Part shown: positions 1-12,453 of the stretch, piece after piece | How the letters are laid out: every line of letters begins with the position of its first letter | Numbering within the stretch: position 1 is the stretch's first letter | DNA from: Tanypteryx hageni | Lineage: Eukaryota; Arthropoda; Insecta; Odonata; Petaluridae | Assembly: GCA_028673005.1 (NCBI GenBank) | Contig: CM054113.1 | Span: 170,827,837-170,891,836 of the forward strand | Length of the DNA stretch: 64,000 nucleotides | Direction of reading: 5' to 3' | Program-made: the position numbers and the translations under genes | Notes under the pieces: generated by a model | What the model saw: only the letters and a program-made list of their open reading frames with translations | Databases searched by the model: none | Told to the model about the DNA's origin: nothing

Positions 1-2177
1 CTTTCCAGAATTTGCAATGCTTTTTAATGCATTTATTTGGATGCTTTATCATTTATACTTCTCAAACAATGTTTATTATTATGAAGTTAGACCAATTTAG
101 TAAAATTCTGAGCATTTAACTTCAGCCACTGAGGGTTACTGGGGGATATACAAATACATAAATACCATATTTACTCGTATATAATCTGCACTTTTTTCCA
201 AAATTTTCATTCGAAAAACGAAGGATTATACGCGAATATGAAGCAAAAAAAAATTTAATAGGATATTCAGAAAATAATATTTTGATTTCCACTTTTGTTA
301 TTTTTTGTTAGAAGTCGCTGGATAGATCTCGTGATTTCCTCTAGAATGCAGTATGGCCAGAATCAACACTGGAGTGATATTTTCCATACATAGTATCTTT
401 TCGCAACACTTGAAGTGGAGCAATATTTTCAATACATAGTATCTTTTCGCAACATTTGAAGTGGCCGCTTTGCCTGATTATTACTTCTAGACTCTTGCAG
501 AGCTTACAATGTAGTCTCGAGGTGTTTGATTGGTTATATCCAACTCAGTGCAACTTCAGCACAAACACCAGCGCTCACAAATTACTGTGTTACCAAGTAA
601 ATTTGGTATTTTTACGGTAATATGGTATAAATTACTGGTGTTCAGCTGCTGACTGAATTCGATTTATTCTCGCCTCGATGTTTTTCAATTACAATGTAAC
701 GTATGCCTAATGTGTCTACAATGTAACAAGTATCTTGTATCTCGTAAACAGACGTGTGGAATGTACGGTGAATTTTCAAAACACGATTTTACTATCTTTT
801 AAAATCACTAGTATGTACTCGAATATAATGTGGGGGCTACTTTTAAAATTTTATTTTTTGGGAAAAAACCGTGTAATATTCAGGAAAATGCGGTATGGTA
901 TTTTTTTGCTTCATTTTTCTTTGCTTGCTTACTTATTAGAAGCAGGTGTGAAATAGAGGAGTAAAATTACGGATTTCTAGATTTGGATCCAGGCAAAGTT
1001 GACTTTCTAAAAACTTTTTTTCATTTTCAATGTTGAATTCTACCTTGTGGTAGGTTTTAGGCACACCAACCCAATTTGTGCTATGGGACATACACACTGT
1101 ACATCATAGTTTGTATGTGCATTTACTGTCTAATTAACAAGTTGTGGGCAAGTCAATATATTATGACAGTTCAAATAGATAAGATGTAACAATTCTTCAG
1201 TACTTACTCACAGTCTGAATAGTGGATGTAAACCAAGGTAGATATATTTTTGAGTTTGGATAGTTTAAACCCGAATAACTTGAAGATGTTATTTTTGAGT
1301 CTCTTCAACATCAAATAATGAGGTTTTACTGCATAAACAATCACATGAATTTTAAAAGTTGTTTCTTTGATGAATTTTTTTCAACATAAATGTGACTGAA
1401 ACAAACCATAATGCAGCATATTTTATTGACAATAGATAAGATACTCTAAAGGAGAAATTGTGAGTTAGTAAGTGGAAACTTCTGATCTGTATAGAGATGC
1501 ATGTTTTTAGCTGTTCCATGTCTGCAAGGTATTGAAAGGAAACCTGAAACTACTGTTTTACTCACAAAATGAATTGTAGAAAAAACAAATCTTCTGTGAA
1601 ATTATGAATAAAGTTTGGCTCCTTCAGAAAATTGTTAATTTTACAGATAATAAAGTTTGCATGACAGCCCTTAATTTACAAGCAAAATTGCATATATATT
1701 ATAAAATTATAAGCATTTTTAGGAGTTTAATCAAACAAATGTTATGAACAATGATTAATCTGATATATACATGCCCAGGATGGAGCAGCAAGACTAACTT
1801 AAATCATCCAAATGAGGAATTAAAGCTTGATAAAATGTAAAATATCAACCTACATTGAAAGCTACCAATTGCATCTAAAGATTATATCCCAATATTGAAA
1901 CCATATTAATTTTAACTTCCAAAAAAGTCAAAGAATAAATTGTTGGAATGATTAGCCTAAATCTAACAATAAGTCCTACAATTTGGCAAAATTTGCAAAA
2001 AATAATATCTTCATAAAATACAAGGCAAGTTAAAAGTTTTGATAAAGACCTTTACATGATTTTTGTAAGTTAATATGTCTGTAAATTCATCCAAACAGAA
2101 TGATAAAATTACAACAAACAGACAAAGCACTTTGAGAAGGTCACTTGAAATAGGACAAAAAATCTGGAGATACATAC
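1..2177. other. attractin intron 14 (partial) with MITE-like termini
   Basis: No exon is seen here on either strand. Around 161-235 and again at 811-902 the sequence shows short inverted and direct matches around ACTCG-TATAAT (for example AATACCATA at 161 and TATGGTATT at 894), which look like ends of small DNA transposons. The rest is featureless AT-rich intron. Confidence 0.45.
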
Positions 2178-2327
2178 AGAAACATGATCCATGGTCAACA
2201 GGATCACCAAAATAGTGATTTTGGTGGTCGCATCGGTCACAGCGGTCACCAATGATGCCTTTTGTTGTACAATAGCATTTTCCAGTCTCCGAATTGCACT
2301 GAGTTCCCTGATCATTGCATTCACAAG
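2178..2327 (-). CDS. Atrn: attractin exon 14: laminin-type EGF 2
   Basis: Exon of 150 bp (50 codons), acceptor TTATCCCCAG, donor TTCT|GTATGT, phase 1 both sides. It encodes CECNDQGTQCNSETGKCYCT then TKGIIGDRCDRCDHQNHYFG and DPVDHGSC. The string C-T-T-K-G-x-x-G-D is specific to attractin's second laminin EGF. This is the last attractin exon I can find; about 2.1 kb of intron-like sequence lies to its left and the exons for the juxtamembrane region, membrane helix and cytoplasmic tail must be outside the window. Confidence 0.9.
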
Positions 2328-3802
2328 CTGGGGATAAACAAATATAAACATAAGTTTAACATCATACTTTCTAAAAATTTACAGTTAAAGAAATGTTCTA
2401 CAAAAATGCTACCTTTCTTTCATCTCTATAGTATATAGCTGCTTCTTACTTATGATTAGGGAATGGGTTTTTCAGGTTTTACCAGATTTTTACCCTCCGA
2501 TTGCCTTTCTTAAATTTCGGGTAAAACCAGAAAAAACCGTAAGTTATTAGTTTTCTTTAAACACAATTTTTTTTGTTCAGACTGCAATACTTTGCTACAC
2601 TAAGTTTATGGCTTCAAATATATTCACAATATTTTCAATTTTGAACCAATTACTATCTGACAATGGAAATAAAAAACAAATTCCACATAAATATATTTCA
2701 CATACCCAAGGTTTCATTGCAGAGTAACATCATCAGGTGAAAATACAGACTTTAAATATATTTATGAGGAATTTACAACTTTTTTATTTTCATTGTCATG
2801 AAGCAGTTCCAAGTTATGCCAGAAACTATCAAATTCCAATTACTGTCTGATAAGTGTTACTATTTCATAGATACTGCAAAATCTACATAAAATAACTACC
2901 TCTAGCAAGCAATTAGCATAATATAATTATACATCCATCTGATTTCATGGTCCATTATTAATTTACTTAGTTTTTCTCTTTTAATGCAAATTAAAATAGC
3001 AGGAGTATGTGACTTTTTCACTATTACTTGAGCTATATGTATAGTGTGTAATACCATAGCCACATTTCTTTCAGAAATTTCCAAGAAATTCAAGTAATTT
3101 TAGGCATTTAATTTCCAATGAAAGCATGTATTAGCTTTGGTCTGTCCATCCATAGGTATGATCATACTTGGCATCTACCAAACAGATTTTTCCTTAAATT
3201 TAGTATTAAGACTATTGGGCAAAAGCAATAAGAAAATGACATAAATGGTTAACATAACTAAATCAGAGGAGCCACCCTGCTAGAAACAAAAGATGAACTT
3301 TCCATCATATTGGTCACACCAAAAGAGTTTTCAAAGAAAATTTGTAGATCTCATCAAGGAAAATAATTCTTTTCCTAAGCAATCTTCATAGTAAATGAAG
3401 TAAACAAGATCTGCTATAATTATGTAAATACGTTTCATTTCCTTTTGTGTGCATGCAGCATTTAGTAAGCAAAAGAAATGGCTAATCTATGAGGAAGAAA
3501 TTACTCTAAATACAGTGGAATCCCAATTTAAGGTTTCTCCATTTAAGATTTTCCAGCATTTAAGGTTGTTTTCATGTGGTCCTGACCAAAGCTCCATATA
3601 AATAATGTATTATATTACCCGATTTAGTGTTTCTCGATTTTGTGAAATGCCCGCACAAACTTCTTGTCTCTAGACGAACATTGCCTCGATTTAAGGCGTG
3701 TTTACATTATGCGACACAATAACATATTATTTAGTGAAGTTGTAATGCAATAATTCACACTATCCATCAACGATGCAACATATACCGGCAATGTTACATT
3801 AA

Positions 3803-5862
3803 CCTGTTGAAGGGTGTTTTTTTCACAAATTTTTTTTTGTTATAAGCATAAACAATGTTATAAATAAATTTTGAAGGACTAAATGCAAAATAATTGGTAC
3901 TTACATCAGTTAGTACACCCTCAGGCTGTGATATTCATGGAAACAGGGGTAAACACACAGCTGTGTCGCATTCGACACACATAAACCTTGTCATCTTCCT
4001 CTGCTGCTTCCTCTTCTTTGTGTTCTTTTACATATGACACTGTCTTTGCATCTTGGATCCTTTTGCTTCTGTCTGTGGGACTGGCTTAGGAAAATGACTG
4101 GCTATGAGGCGAAGCAGTTCATCTCCGGATGATGGTCTGCCACCTTTTTGACCATTCCTATGTATGGCAAACTCTTGAAATAATTGCCTCAAAACTGCTG
4201 CTCTGAAGTCCAATATCTGAGGTTTTTTCCTAGTCTTCACTTTATACATAACATATCCATTGAGCATACAAAAATCAATCAAATGAAAAAATGCCTTCTT
4301 GTACCATTTGATTGATTTTCTTATGCACTCAAGTACTAAGTCACATGTCACTTTCATCTACTGATCCCATTTTTTTATTATAATCCAAAACACAGGCAGG
4401 TTTCTTTATTATCTCTTGCGTTTTTGGATGTGTCTTTATAGAATCCTCCATCTTATGATTGTGAATTGAGGTGAGCATGCATACATCAAGTTTATCATGC
4501 CACTTCACAACCATGAGGTTTTTTTGTGTTTCTTGTTGCCACCTCTCCCTTCTGCATTTTTGTTGGTAGATCCTTGGGCATTCGCTTCCTATTTTGCTTC
4601 ACAGTTCTGCAGGCACCGGTAAATCTCTTATGAAGATAGTCAAATAGAATGGGACTGCTGTACCAGTTATCGACATAAACATTATGGCCTTTGTCGAGAT
4701 TATTTTGAAGAAATGTTGTTACAACTGACCCAGATATTCCCAATTCTTCTGTAATATTTATTTCGATATCTTTTCCCATGTATATTATGAAATCTAGAAT
4801 AAACCCAGTCTCTACATCGCACAGTACAAAAAATTTCAGACTAAAGTGGTGCCTTTTGGAAGGAATGTACTGTCTGAAGCTCAGCCTTCCTTTCCATAAC
4901 ATCAGACTTTCATCTATGCACAAATCCTTGAAAGGATACAGTGTATTTCTAAATTATTTTCTCAGAGCCTCTACTATTGGTTGGGTTTTGAATAATCTGT
5001 GTACACGAGGCTGATTCATTCATTATTCATTATTTGAAAAGTGGAGCATCCGTAGTAACAGTCTGAACCTATCTTGGGACATAATTTTTCTAAAGAATGG
5101 TATTTCAAGCATTGGATCTGTTGTCCAGTATTCATCCAGTCGATTTTTCTTTGAGTGGCTACACAGCATAAATAAAGCAAGGAACAAATACATCTCAGAT
5201 ACTGTTGTGTCTACCCACCTGTAAAATTTACTCTTGCTACTAACCTCTGTAGCAGCTTTTACTTGGGAGAAAAAATTGTTCGTCTCAACTAAAATTCTAC
5301 CCACCAACTCGCCATCAAATATATGTTTGAAACATTCACTTTCGGTTATATCATTACCAAAATTACCACTTATTCCATAACCAGGACCTTTGGAGTAAAC
5401 CTGTCTTCCTTCCATTGGAAATTATTCCCATCACAGATTTTTCGTCTTTTGTAATGCGGCGTTAACGATTGAGTTCCTTTATCACCATCTTCTGGATCAC
5501 TTCTGATGCTATTATCACAAAAATATTTATCAAGATCCTCAAGTTCAGAATCATTACTAATATCACTATCATCCTCTGACTATACAGACATCAATTTTTC
5601 GCAGATCTCTGCATCACGCATCTTACTAACATCGTAAGCAGCCATCATGAGTTTACACTGTAAGCAACATGCTAGGCAGGTGAATGGGGAAAAACCGCCA
5701 AAAATTTTTCATTGTGTTTACCTTGATAGAAAAAGTACAGAACAACTGAGAGAAGATGCCAGCACAATACACAGTAGATTCTGGACTATAAAAGAAGTTC
5801 CTTTTTCCTATGTGAGGCGCTCAATTCGAAATTGTACATGTATGATCGTACCCATCAACAGG
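3803..5862 (-). mobile_element. piggyBac element 1
   Basis: The element is bounded by TTAA at 3799-3802 and 5863-5866. Terminal repeats are CCTGTTGAAGGGTG on the left and, inverted, CCTGTTGATGGGTA on the right. The size is 2060 bp. It carries a broken minus-strand piggyBac transposase (annotated separately). It sits inside the Tigger-like element, so it is the younger insertion of the two. Confidence 0.85.
4028..5640 (-). pseudogene. piggyBac transposase, broken
   Basis: Reading leftwards, an acidic N-terminus (about 5590-5480) leads into an open block 5415-5023 (FNGN-like core, DEYWTTDPMLEIPFFRKIMS, RLLLRMLHFSNNE), a second block 4923-4495 (LCIDESLMLWKGRLSFRQYI, PSKRHHFSLKFF, then the TTFLQNNLDKGHNVYVDNWY stretch), and a C-terminal block 4357-4028 (FFHLIDFCMLNGYVMYK, GDELLRLIASHFP). 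The DDE aspartates in DES and VDNWYSS are present. Stop codons after HFSNNE and CEVA, plus frame changes near 4360-4490, interrupt it; the C-terminal zinc-binding cysteine cluster is missing. It would not give a full transposase. Confidence 0.82.
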
Positions 5863-5989
5863 TTAAATGAACTCAATATTTTGCCATGCAGTGTTTTCTT
5901 AATCCACCTTTAGTCCTTCAGTCATCTGTTATATATGTTACGAAAGTTGCGGTGATGTCATTACGTGGACATGGATTTTTTTTGCTCAA

Positions 5990-6845
5990 GTTTGTTGATC
6001 AATTCCAATTTTGGTTAAAATCAAACCGTAATAATGACCACTTTACATGAAGACTTACATGTATTTTTCAACGTATTTTGCAAGTATCTCATTTAATACT
6101 CATCTGAGCGAACAAAAGTTCAATAAAATAATTAAATACACATTTTTTGTCAAATAACTTTTCCCATAAAACGTAAGGTTTACGATAAATTTAAATAAAA
6201 GGAAATTAGCATGTTTACATAATTTTACAATTTTTGGTTCTTTTGTTCATTCAAAAAAATATTGATTAAAAATTTTACAACTCGGGAACCTCGGAAGATA
6301 TTTTAATGAAATTTGGTATTGGGGAGTTTTACTAAAATTTTTCAGCTGATTCCAATTTTGGTTAAAATCGGATTACAATAACGACCACTTTACATGAAGA
6401 CCTTCATGTAGCTTATAACATACTTGTTTCAACTCGGGAACCGCTGGACGTATTTTGATGAAATTTGGTATTGGGAAGTTTTGCTAAAATTGGTAGACCA
6501 ATTCCAATTTTGGTTCAAATCGGACTACAATAACGACCACTTTACATGAAGACTTGACATGTAGTTTTCATGCCTCTTTTTCAACTCAGAAAGCGCTGGA
6601 CATATTTTGATGAAATTTGGTATTGGAAAGTTTTACTAAAATTTGTTGATGGATTCTGATTTTGGTTAAAATCGGATGATAATTACAATCACTTTACATG
6701 AAGAACTACATGTAGCTTACAATGTATGTTTCAACCTGGGAACCACAGGACGTATTTTGATGAAATTTGGTAAAGGGAATTTTACTAAAATTTGTTAATC
6801 TCAAAGAATGCATTTGGAAACCGTGCATTCAGACATGGAGTACAC
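5990..6845 (+). repeat. tandem array of a ~152-bp unit (copy 1)
   Basis: Diverged units start at about 6278, 6430, 6582 and 6732, with a partial unit from about 5990. Each contains TTTGATGAAATTTGGTATTG, TTTTACTAAAATTTG, ATTCCAATTTTGGTTAAAAT and CACTTTACATGAAGA in that order. The array ends in a short palindrome-containing segment (GAATGCATTTGGAAAC then GTGCATTC). The same units and the same ending recur at 25690-26165. Confidence 0.8.
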
Positions 6846-7857
6846 CTTCCATACTTGTATATTCCATATAAAAAGCCTGTAACTTGACAGGAAGCTTACC
6901 TTTCAGTTAATCTTTACTCTTAATATTTATTTCAATTAATAATAATTTGATATTAATAAACTGCCATTTAATCTTTCAATTTTAGACTCCCCATTTACGG
7001 TATTACCCAATTTAAGGTACAAAAAACTTGTCCCTCAGGCAAACGTTAAATGGGGATTCCACTCTACCTTTATTTTCTTTGCATACACACACCGCATTTG
7101 TGAGTTAAAAGGAATGGATCATTTGAATGGATAATTCATGATTAATGTAAACATAAAGACTACAACTCTATAACTCAAATAAGGTATGTTTTATTTGAAT
7201 AAGTTTCCATTGCTTGATTAATTACAACTGATTAGAAAATAGATCAGTAAATCACAAATTTAAAATTTCCTTGGTATAATTTCTGATATATCATTTTACA
7301 TTTATTAGTCACTATACTTAAATTACGTGAATACCAACTTAGGAGAGGGAAGGAATTTTTAGTAGACAGAGAAAAAATCTGGTTGTGGTGTTTTGCTGTA
7401 TTATGGTATGTGTTCATTCAAACTATATTGTTTAGCTTCAAATACCCAATCACACAAAACTCACCTACTTGTGATACATTGTACTCTTTTCTAACTTGTT
7501 TTTAAATTCTTGAATTGAACCAAACCATTTTTGCATAAATTTCTGGTTAGGTTTGTGGTTCAGTAAAAAAATAATATTTGGTTTCGGTTTGGTTCACAGT
7601 TCAGTAAATTTGTGTGGTTTGGTTTGTTGTTCTGGTATTAACACATATTAAAGGATAAAATAAGGAGAAGTGAGCATGGGATGTGAAGAAAGCACAAAAA
7701 TTCTGTGATCTGCTACAAATTGTTCAAAAACATGGAAATTTCAAGATCAATCGACAATTAGTTACAATTACTAAAAAAACCATTAACATGTAAATATGAA
7801 GATATGAATTGCACCACTTTAATATGTTAATAAATACAATAATGGAAGTTGACTTAC

Positions 7858-8001
7858 GATTACAGCGCCCTCCATTGACTGGATTTCCATAATACCCTGG
7901 CACACATTGCTGGCAGTGAGCTCCATGAGTTAGGTTGGCACATGGCTGATTACATATATTAGTTCCATTAGCACATGTACTGTGGCCATTGCATTGGCAG
8001 G
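7858..8001 (-). CDS. Atrn: attractin exon 13: laminin-type EGF 1
   Basis: Exon of 144 bp (48 codons), acceptor CATTTTCAG, donor AATC|GTAAGT, phase 1 both sides. It encodes TCQCNGHSTCANGTNICNQ, then CANLTHGAHCQQCVPGYYGN and PVNGGRCN, a complete laminin-type EGF with eight cysteines and the G-x-x-C-x-x-C-x-x-G-Y-Y-G-N-P signature. The repeat matches attractin's first laminin EGF in position and sequence. Confidence 0.93.
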
Positions 8002-11000
8002 CTGAAAATGAGTAAACGTATTTAATAAAGAAACAAACAAAAGCACTTATTCAGCACCAGATTCTACAATTATCAATTCAAGGTAATACAGAAGGGCCAC
8101 ACTAAATGCAAGGGTTTTATGCTTCTGAAAAAATGCAGAAGACAAAGCAGCAAAAACAAAAATCAATGACTTATGGAAATGGGAATACAAAACACTCCAC
8201 AATGTATACGACATTTCACACTCCATATTTTTCTTTTGGACACAATGTTATTTCTTTTTGAGCATCCCAATGAGTAAATTATCTACATTACTAGCTGAGT
8301 TCCAGCATGTTCATCTAGCATTTTGACAACATGAAGGTTTTTCTGAAGGATGACATTGTATAAATGGAATTTCTTCAGATTGGTATTGTATGGATGCAAC
8401 CTAAATATTTGCAAATTATAGAGAATGGCTATATGATTTTAATTATCTACCATGGAATTACAAAATAATTTAAATACCATAAATACCCACATATACAATG
8501 CACCCACGTAAAAGATGTAGTGAGGTTTTTGGCCTCATATTGTGATTTTTTTATATAGCTGAGCATAGCATGAAAAGGTTTCTAGACCTGTGCAGTCACA
8601 TATTTATCATTTAATGGCAAAAATGAAGCATTATATTGTCAATATCACTGTAATACCATAAATAAATGGTTAAATCTTGTCTTTTGTCTAGTACCACACA
8701 AGGTAACATCTTTCTCAATTTGGTTATGAAAAATGCCACCATTATAGAGATGAATTGGTTACGTAGCTTTAGCAGTTCTCCAGGGGGAAGGAAGCTGTGT
8801 TACACAGTCAACACAGTAGTTAAGCTGTGCTTAGGAGTCATTGGTGGTGGCTGAGTAGTACCGTGATAGGATAGAGTCAACCCCTTCATCCACAAGCTAA
8901 CCACTACTGTACAAGTGAATGCGAGTAAATTATAGTGTAGGTAGTATAGGATAGAATTAATCAAATTATATAATGAATATGAAAACTATGCTACAATGGA
9001 TTACACGAGAGCTTTAGGATGTATTTAGAAATAAAATATCAAACTATATGCTGAAGCTGGGTAAAAGCGTGGGATTCATACGAGAGTACACATGCTCCTT
9101 TAAATCTCGGCATTGTAGTTTCAAAGGTTGCCAGAAAAGTATACTAGTTAGAAAATGTAAGGGAACCTAGGACAACTACAGACAAATTTTGTAGTTTTCA
9201 GAACCTACCGTATATATCCAAATCCAAGACAAAGTTTTTTTCAAATTTCAGCTAGCAAAAATTGTGGGTCATCTTAAATTTGAGTATGAAGTCGTATACC
9301 ATCAATATATGGTGGTCAATAATAGTGCTTCAATTCATGGTGGATCAATGCGTCACTAGACAAACTCATCGCACGTCAATTCATTGCTAGACAAATTTGT
9401 CGCGAGACATATTGGAAGACAAGACATCATGACTGGTGTACAGCAGGGGGATACACTTGTTGAATTGGGAGTTACTCCCTGCCATACATCAATGTGTCTT
9501 GCGTAATTCACAAAGAGAATTGCGAATCATTCTGGTATTATCGATATATATATAAAGAAAATTTTTTGTGGAAGTGTCTCTCCCTGCCATTTACCAGTCA
9601 TGGTGTCTCACTTTCCGATTTGTCTTGTGACAAGTTTGTCAAGAGATGAACTGACGTGCAATGAGTTTGTCGTGCGACGAATTTTTTGTGCAACAAATTG
9701 ACCCATGACAAACTGACCTCAACGAGTTGTCAAAGAACAGTAGGAAGTATGGTTATGCATTTAATCAATGTTTTTTGAAACAAATGAAACAATGCAGCAT
9801 TTTAGCCTCCTGCAGTTTATCGAGTTCCCCATCAGTTTATCGAATTCTCTATCAGTTTTTCGTGTTTGAACGCAAAGCACAACTCCAGCAAACGCTCGTA
9901 TGACCGCATACCCGTGTACGACTGCATATGACTGCTTATGCACGTATTTCCAAGTTTTCACCTTTATAGGCAGCAGACATTAGCCCAGAAGAGAACGCTA
10001 CAATAGTGCTAATTAACCAATCAACTTCCGCGAGAGGTATGCCCTTGTCTCAAGAAGAGATCGAACCAAGGGAGTTCCAAGCTGGCAACGTTGGGGAGAG
10101 CAACGCCAGAGAGGCTAGCAGTGAGAGAACAAGGAGAGTCACAAGTGGATGTGGAGAGAGAGAAACAGGAGCAGAGAACGGCAGGGACTAGTTAGGAAGC
10201 CAAGATAAGGCGAGACCAGCTGGCAAGATTCCTACCCGTATCCAGCTGCGATTTTTGTATCATTTATTATCCCTGAACAATCCTATTGAGAATTTCTCTT
10301 GTATATTTCTGTTATGTATTATTTGATTCTAATATATTTGTAAGCATTTTGCCTGTCACATTACCATTGTGTTATATTTGACTGTCTTGAGTCAGCACCA
10401 CTATTATTTTAAAAGGGTCGTATTGTTTGTTTAAATCTTAAGTATCTTGTGAATTATGAGAGAGTAATGTGAATGAGACAACCCATCTCAATAAGATAAT
10501 TGTATCTACTGACATTTTTCATTGCAAACTTATGATTCGGAATTAAATTAATAAAGTCTTAATTTTAAAAATACATTAAAATTTTTTTTCAGGCAAATTT
10601 GTAACAAACCATTTCAATTAATGAATTAACTAGTATACTTATACTCAATAGGTATGCTCGAAATAAACACCAAATACAATCAGAGAGAAACCAGGTCATA
10701 AAATGTTTTTGTTTCAACAGTCTGCTAAAAGTAAAGAGAAATAAATATACGTGTATGAACAGCCAGCTTATGGGGTTAATTATCACATTAAACAGTAAAA
10801 TTACAATGCTATTGTTCCAAATATAAAATCAGGCTTATATACCCATAGTAAAAAAAACAAACTGTTTTAGTGCTAAAATAATTACTAAAATGAAGAGCAG
10901 AAAAAAGTCTGCTCACTAATTTTTACTAATTTTGACTCCCCATGGCTTTTCAGAAATATGAATCCTAAAATATTCTTCTTCTTTACCAACTTTGATGAAG

Positions 11001-11126
11001 CAAGTTCTTAATGTGAGAACATTTCATGTTTACAACCATCATTTGCATTATGATATCTTAAAGATGTTTCAATTTTCCATAGGTACTGCCTATATAACTC
11101 TCAAAAACCAAGAGAATGATACTTAC
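8002..11126. other. attractin intron 12
   Basis: The intron between exons 12 and 13, about 3.1 kb. It holds a MITE-like hairpin at 9342-9704 (listed separately), short transposon-end-like patches at 8465-8510 and 9209-9240, and a more GC-balanced stretch at 9960-10210 ending in an AATAAAG at about 10549 that may be a retroelement fragment or LTR. No coding homology was recognised. Confidence 0.4.
9342..9704. mobile_element. MITE with ~100-bp inverted arms
   Basis: The left arm 9342-9437 and the right arm 9593-9704 are inverted copies of each other: GACAAACTCATCGCACGTCA on the left pairs with GACAAACTCATTGCACGTCA read from the right, and both arms end inside at GACTGGT. The roughly 150-bp middle is unrelated. 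No transposase. A target-site duplication could not be set. Confidence 0.65.
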
Positions 11127-11306
11127 TAGGACAATGAGTGAAGAACCAGTTATTAGCTTTGCATTTATATTGAGGGGCCAGAGGTTCAGCATATCCGCCA
11201 GGCAAACAATCACCCAGACCAGTTCCTGATCCATCGTCACACCAACCACATGCAGGGTCAGCCCTGCAGTCTTCACATGTTCGGTAAAAACTGCAAGGTG
11301 ATTTCC
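11127..11306 (-). CDS. Atrn: attractin exon 12: PSI-like repeat
   Basis: Exon of 180 bp (codons about 976-1035), acceptor CTCCTCAG, donor CCTA|GTAAGT, phase 1 both sides. It encodes SPCSFYRTCEDCRADPACGW, then CDDGSGTGLGDCLPGG and a loop ending NNWFFTHCP. The cysteine framework and the W-x-F-x-H-C-P end match the PSI module that directly precedes the first laminin EGF in attractin. A second frame is open across the same bases but has no cysteine framework and is a shadow. Confidence 0.92.
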
Positions 11307-12048
11307 CTGAGGAGAAGTCAAAAATCAATAACGATTGATTTACACAAGTATCCTTATAAAATTATAATGTTTAACAAACTATCATTTTGACTGAACGATA
11401 TTACCTTTAAAGTGAAAGTAAATTTGTGAGACTGTGTGTTGATCCCTGCTTTGAGGATTATCATACTAGCCCAACTCTCTAGGGAAGTGTAAATACTGGG
11501 GTTGCATCAGCTGTGGACTAAACAGGACCCATGTTGCCAAAAAGTGAGTAAATGTAGTCTTTTTTTGCATTTTATTTTTCTTTATATCAAGTTTGTGTAA
11601 CAATATGCTATTTTGGCATATTAATTTAGTCTAACAGGGTTATTTCGCAGTTTATTTTGTCTAATAAGTAGAAGCATGTAATTCTTTGATAGTTTGACTA
11701 CAAATGCTTTTTATTTGAACATTTTATCACCAATAGTTCACGAGATATGCGATTTTTGCAAAAGACATACACAAAATATTGAAATGTCCGAGATTAAATT
11801 CAGCAGCAGGACCCCGCCAGCAGGTATTTAACTCTGGCAGATAAAGGTTAAACTATACTTGATAGATAAATTTAAAACTTGCCATAAGAGTAATCACAAT
11901 GAAATCAATCAACTAAAGTCTTCATAACATTTTATTCAGGATTATTTTGTTAAAATTCATCCTATTATCAAATTTATTCTAATCAATAAATAAATATATA
12001 TTACTCGCAGCTGACTTTGAATGACAGAAAAAGTAAAAAAACTCTTAC

Positions 12049-12453
12049 CTGGAAGAGTAGGACGGCATCTACTTTGCAATGTAGTCCATTCCCGGCACTG
12101 ACCATATGGAAAAGATGCTGTGTATGCATTCTTGTCCACACAACGTCCCTCATTTTGACACCAGATGCACTCTTCCACAGTACAATTCATGCACGATGTG
12201 AATTCCGAACATGGCGTGTTGCATACCACTCCCTCGCCAGTCAGATCACTGCCAATTCCAACAGCAGCTGCAGAAGGAGAATCTACCATCACTTCGGTTG
12301 CAGAAGGAGCAGCTAAACCATCTACTGCCTCATCTGACTGACCCACTTGTGAAGTGGTTGGAGATGGTGAAAAGGATGTGTATAAAGGAGTAGGTGGAGC
12401 AGGTAAAGGCTGTTGCATGGCCACACCTCCTCTAACCTCACCGGTTATGTTTC
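12049..12453 (-). CDS. Atrn: attractin exon 11: Pro/Ser-rich linker and PSI repeat
   Basis: Exon of 405 bp (codons about 841-975), acceptor CTCAATACAG, donor CCAG|GTAAGA, phase 1 both sides. The first half is a low-complexity linker (PLPAPPTPLYTSFSPSPTTS, then Ala/Ser/Val-rich). The second half is a clear PSI repeat: CNTPCSEFTSCMNCTVEECI, W-C, then CVDKNAYTASFPYGQCREW, matching attractin closely. In vertebrates the C-type lectin domain precedes this PSI; here a linker occupies that place. The frame with exon 10 (G|GA, Gly) is intact if the two are spliced directly. The upstream limit depends on the acceptor chosen. Confidence 0.9.

Larger units (their letters stand above)
3513..7064. mobile_element. 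Tigger/pogo-like element with TA target site, host of piggyBac 1
   Basis: The terminal inverted repeats are CAGTGGAATCCCAATTTAAG at 3513 and, reading the opposite strand from 7064, GAGTGGAATCCCCATTTAAC. Each is flanked by TA (3511-3512 and 7065-7066), the target duplication of the Tc1/mariner/pogo superfamily. The matching empty site in the other copy of repeat A (near 25250) supports the borders. No transposase of its own is seen; the interior is occupied by a piggyBac and a 152-bp tandem repeat array, so it is probably a non-autonomous or gutted copy. Confidence 0.72.
3126..7330 (+). repeat. dispersed intron repeat A, copy 1, split by a Tigger-like element
   Basis: The stretches 3126-3510 and 7067-7330 together match 24740-25480 in the same order (shared patches include the GTCCATCCAT start, the GAAGTAAACAA patch, the GCATTTGTRAGT patch and the TAATTACAAYTGATTAGRAAATA patch). 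A third partial copy is at 32262-32360. Removal of 3513-7066 restores a continuous match, which shows the insertion directly. I do not recognise the family. Confidence 0.65.

Noticed and set aside
10006..10191. Plus-strand frame rich in Glu, Arg and Ser
   Set aside because: Low-complexity purine-rich stretch without homology; more likely part of a retroelement or LTR, which I could not delimit.
11058..11321. Minus-strand frame overlapping attractin exon 12
   Set aside because: It lacks the cysteine framework; the overlapping frame encodes the PSI module and joins exons 11 and 13 in phase.
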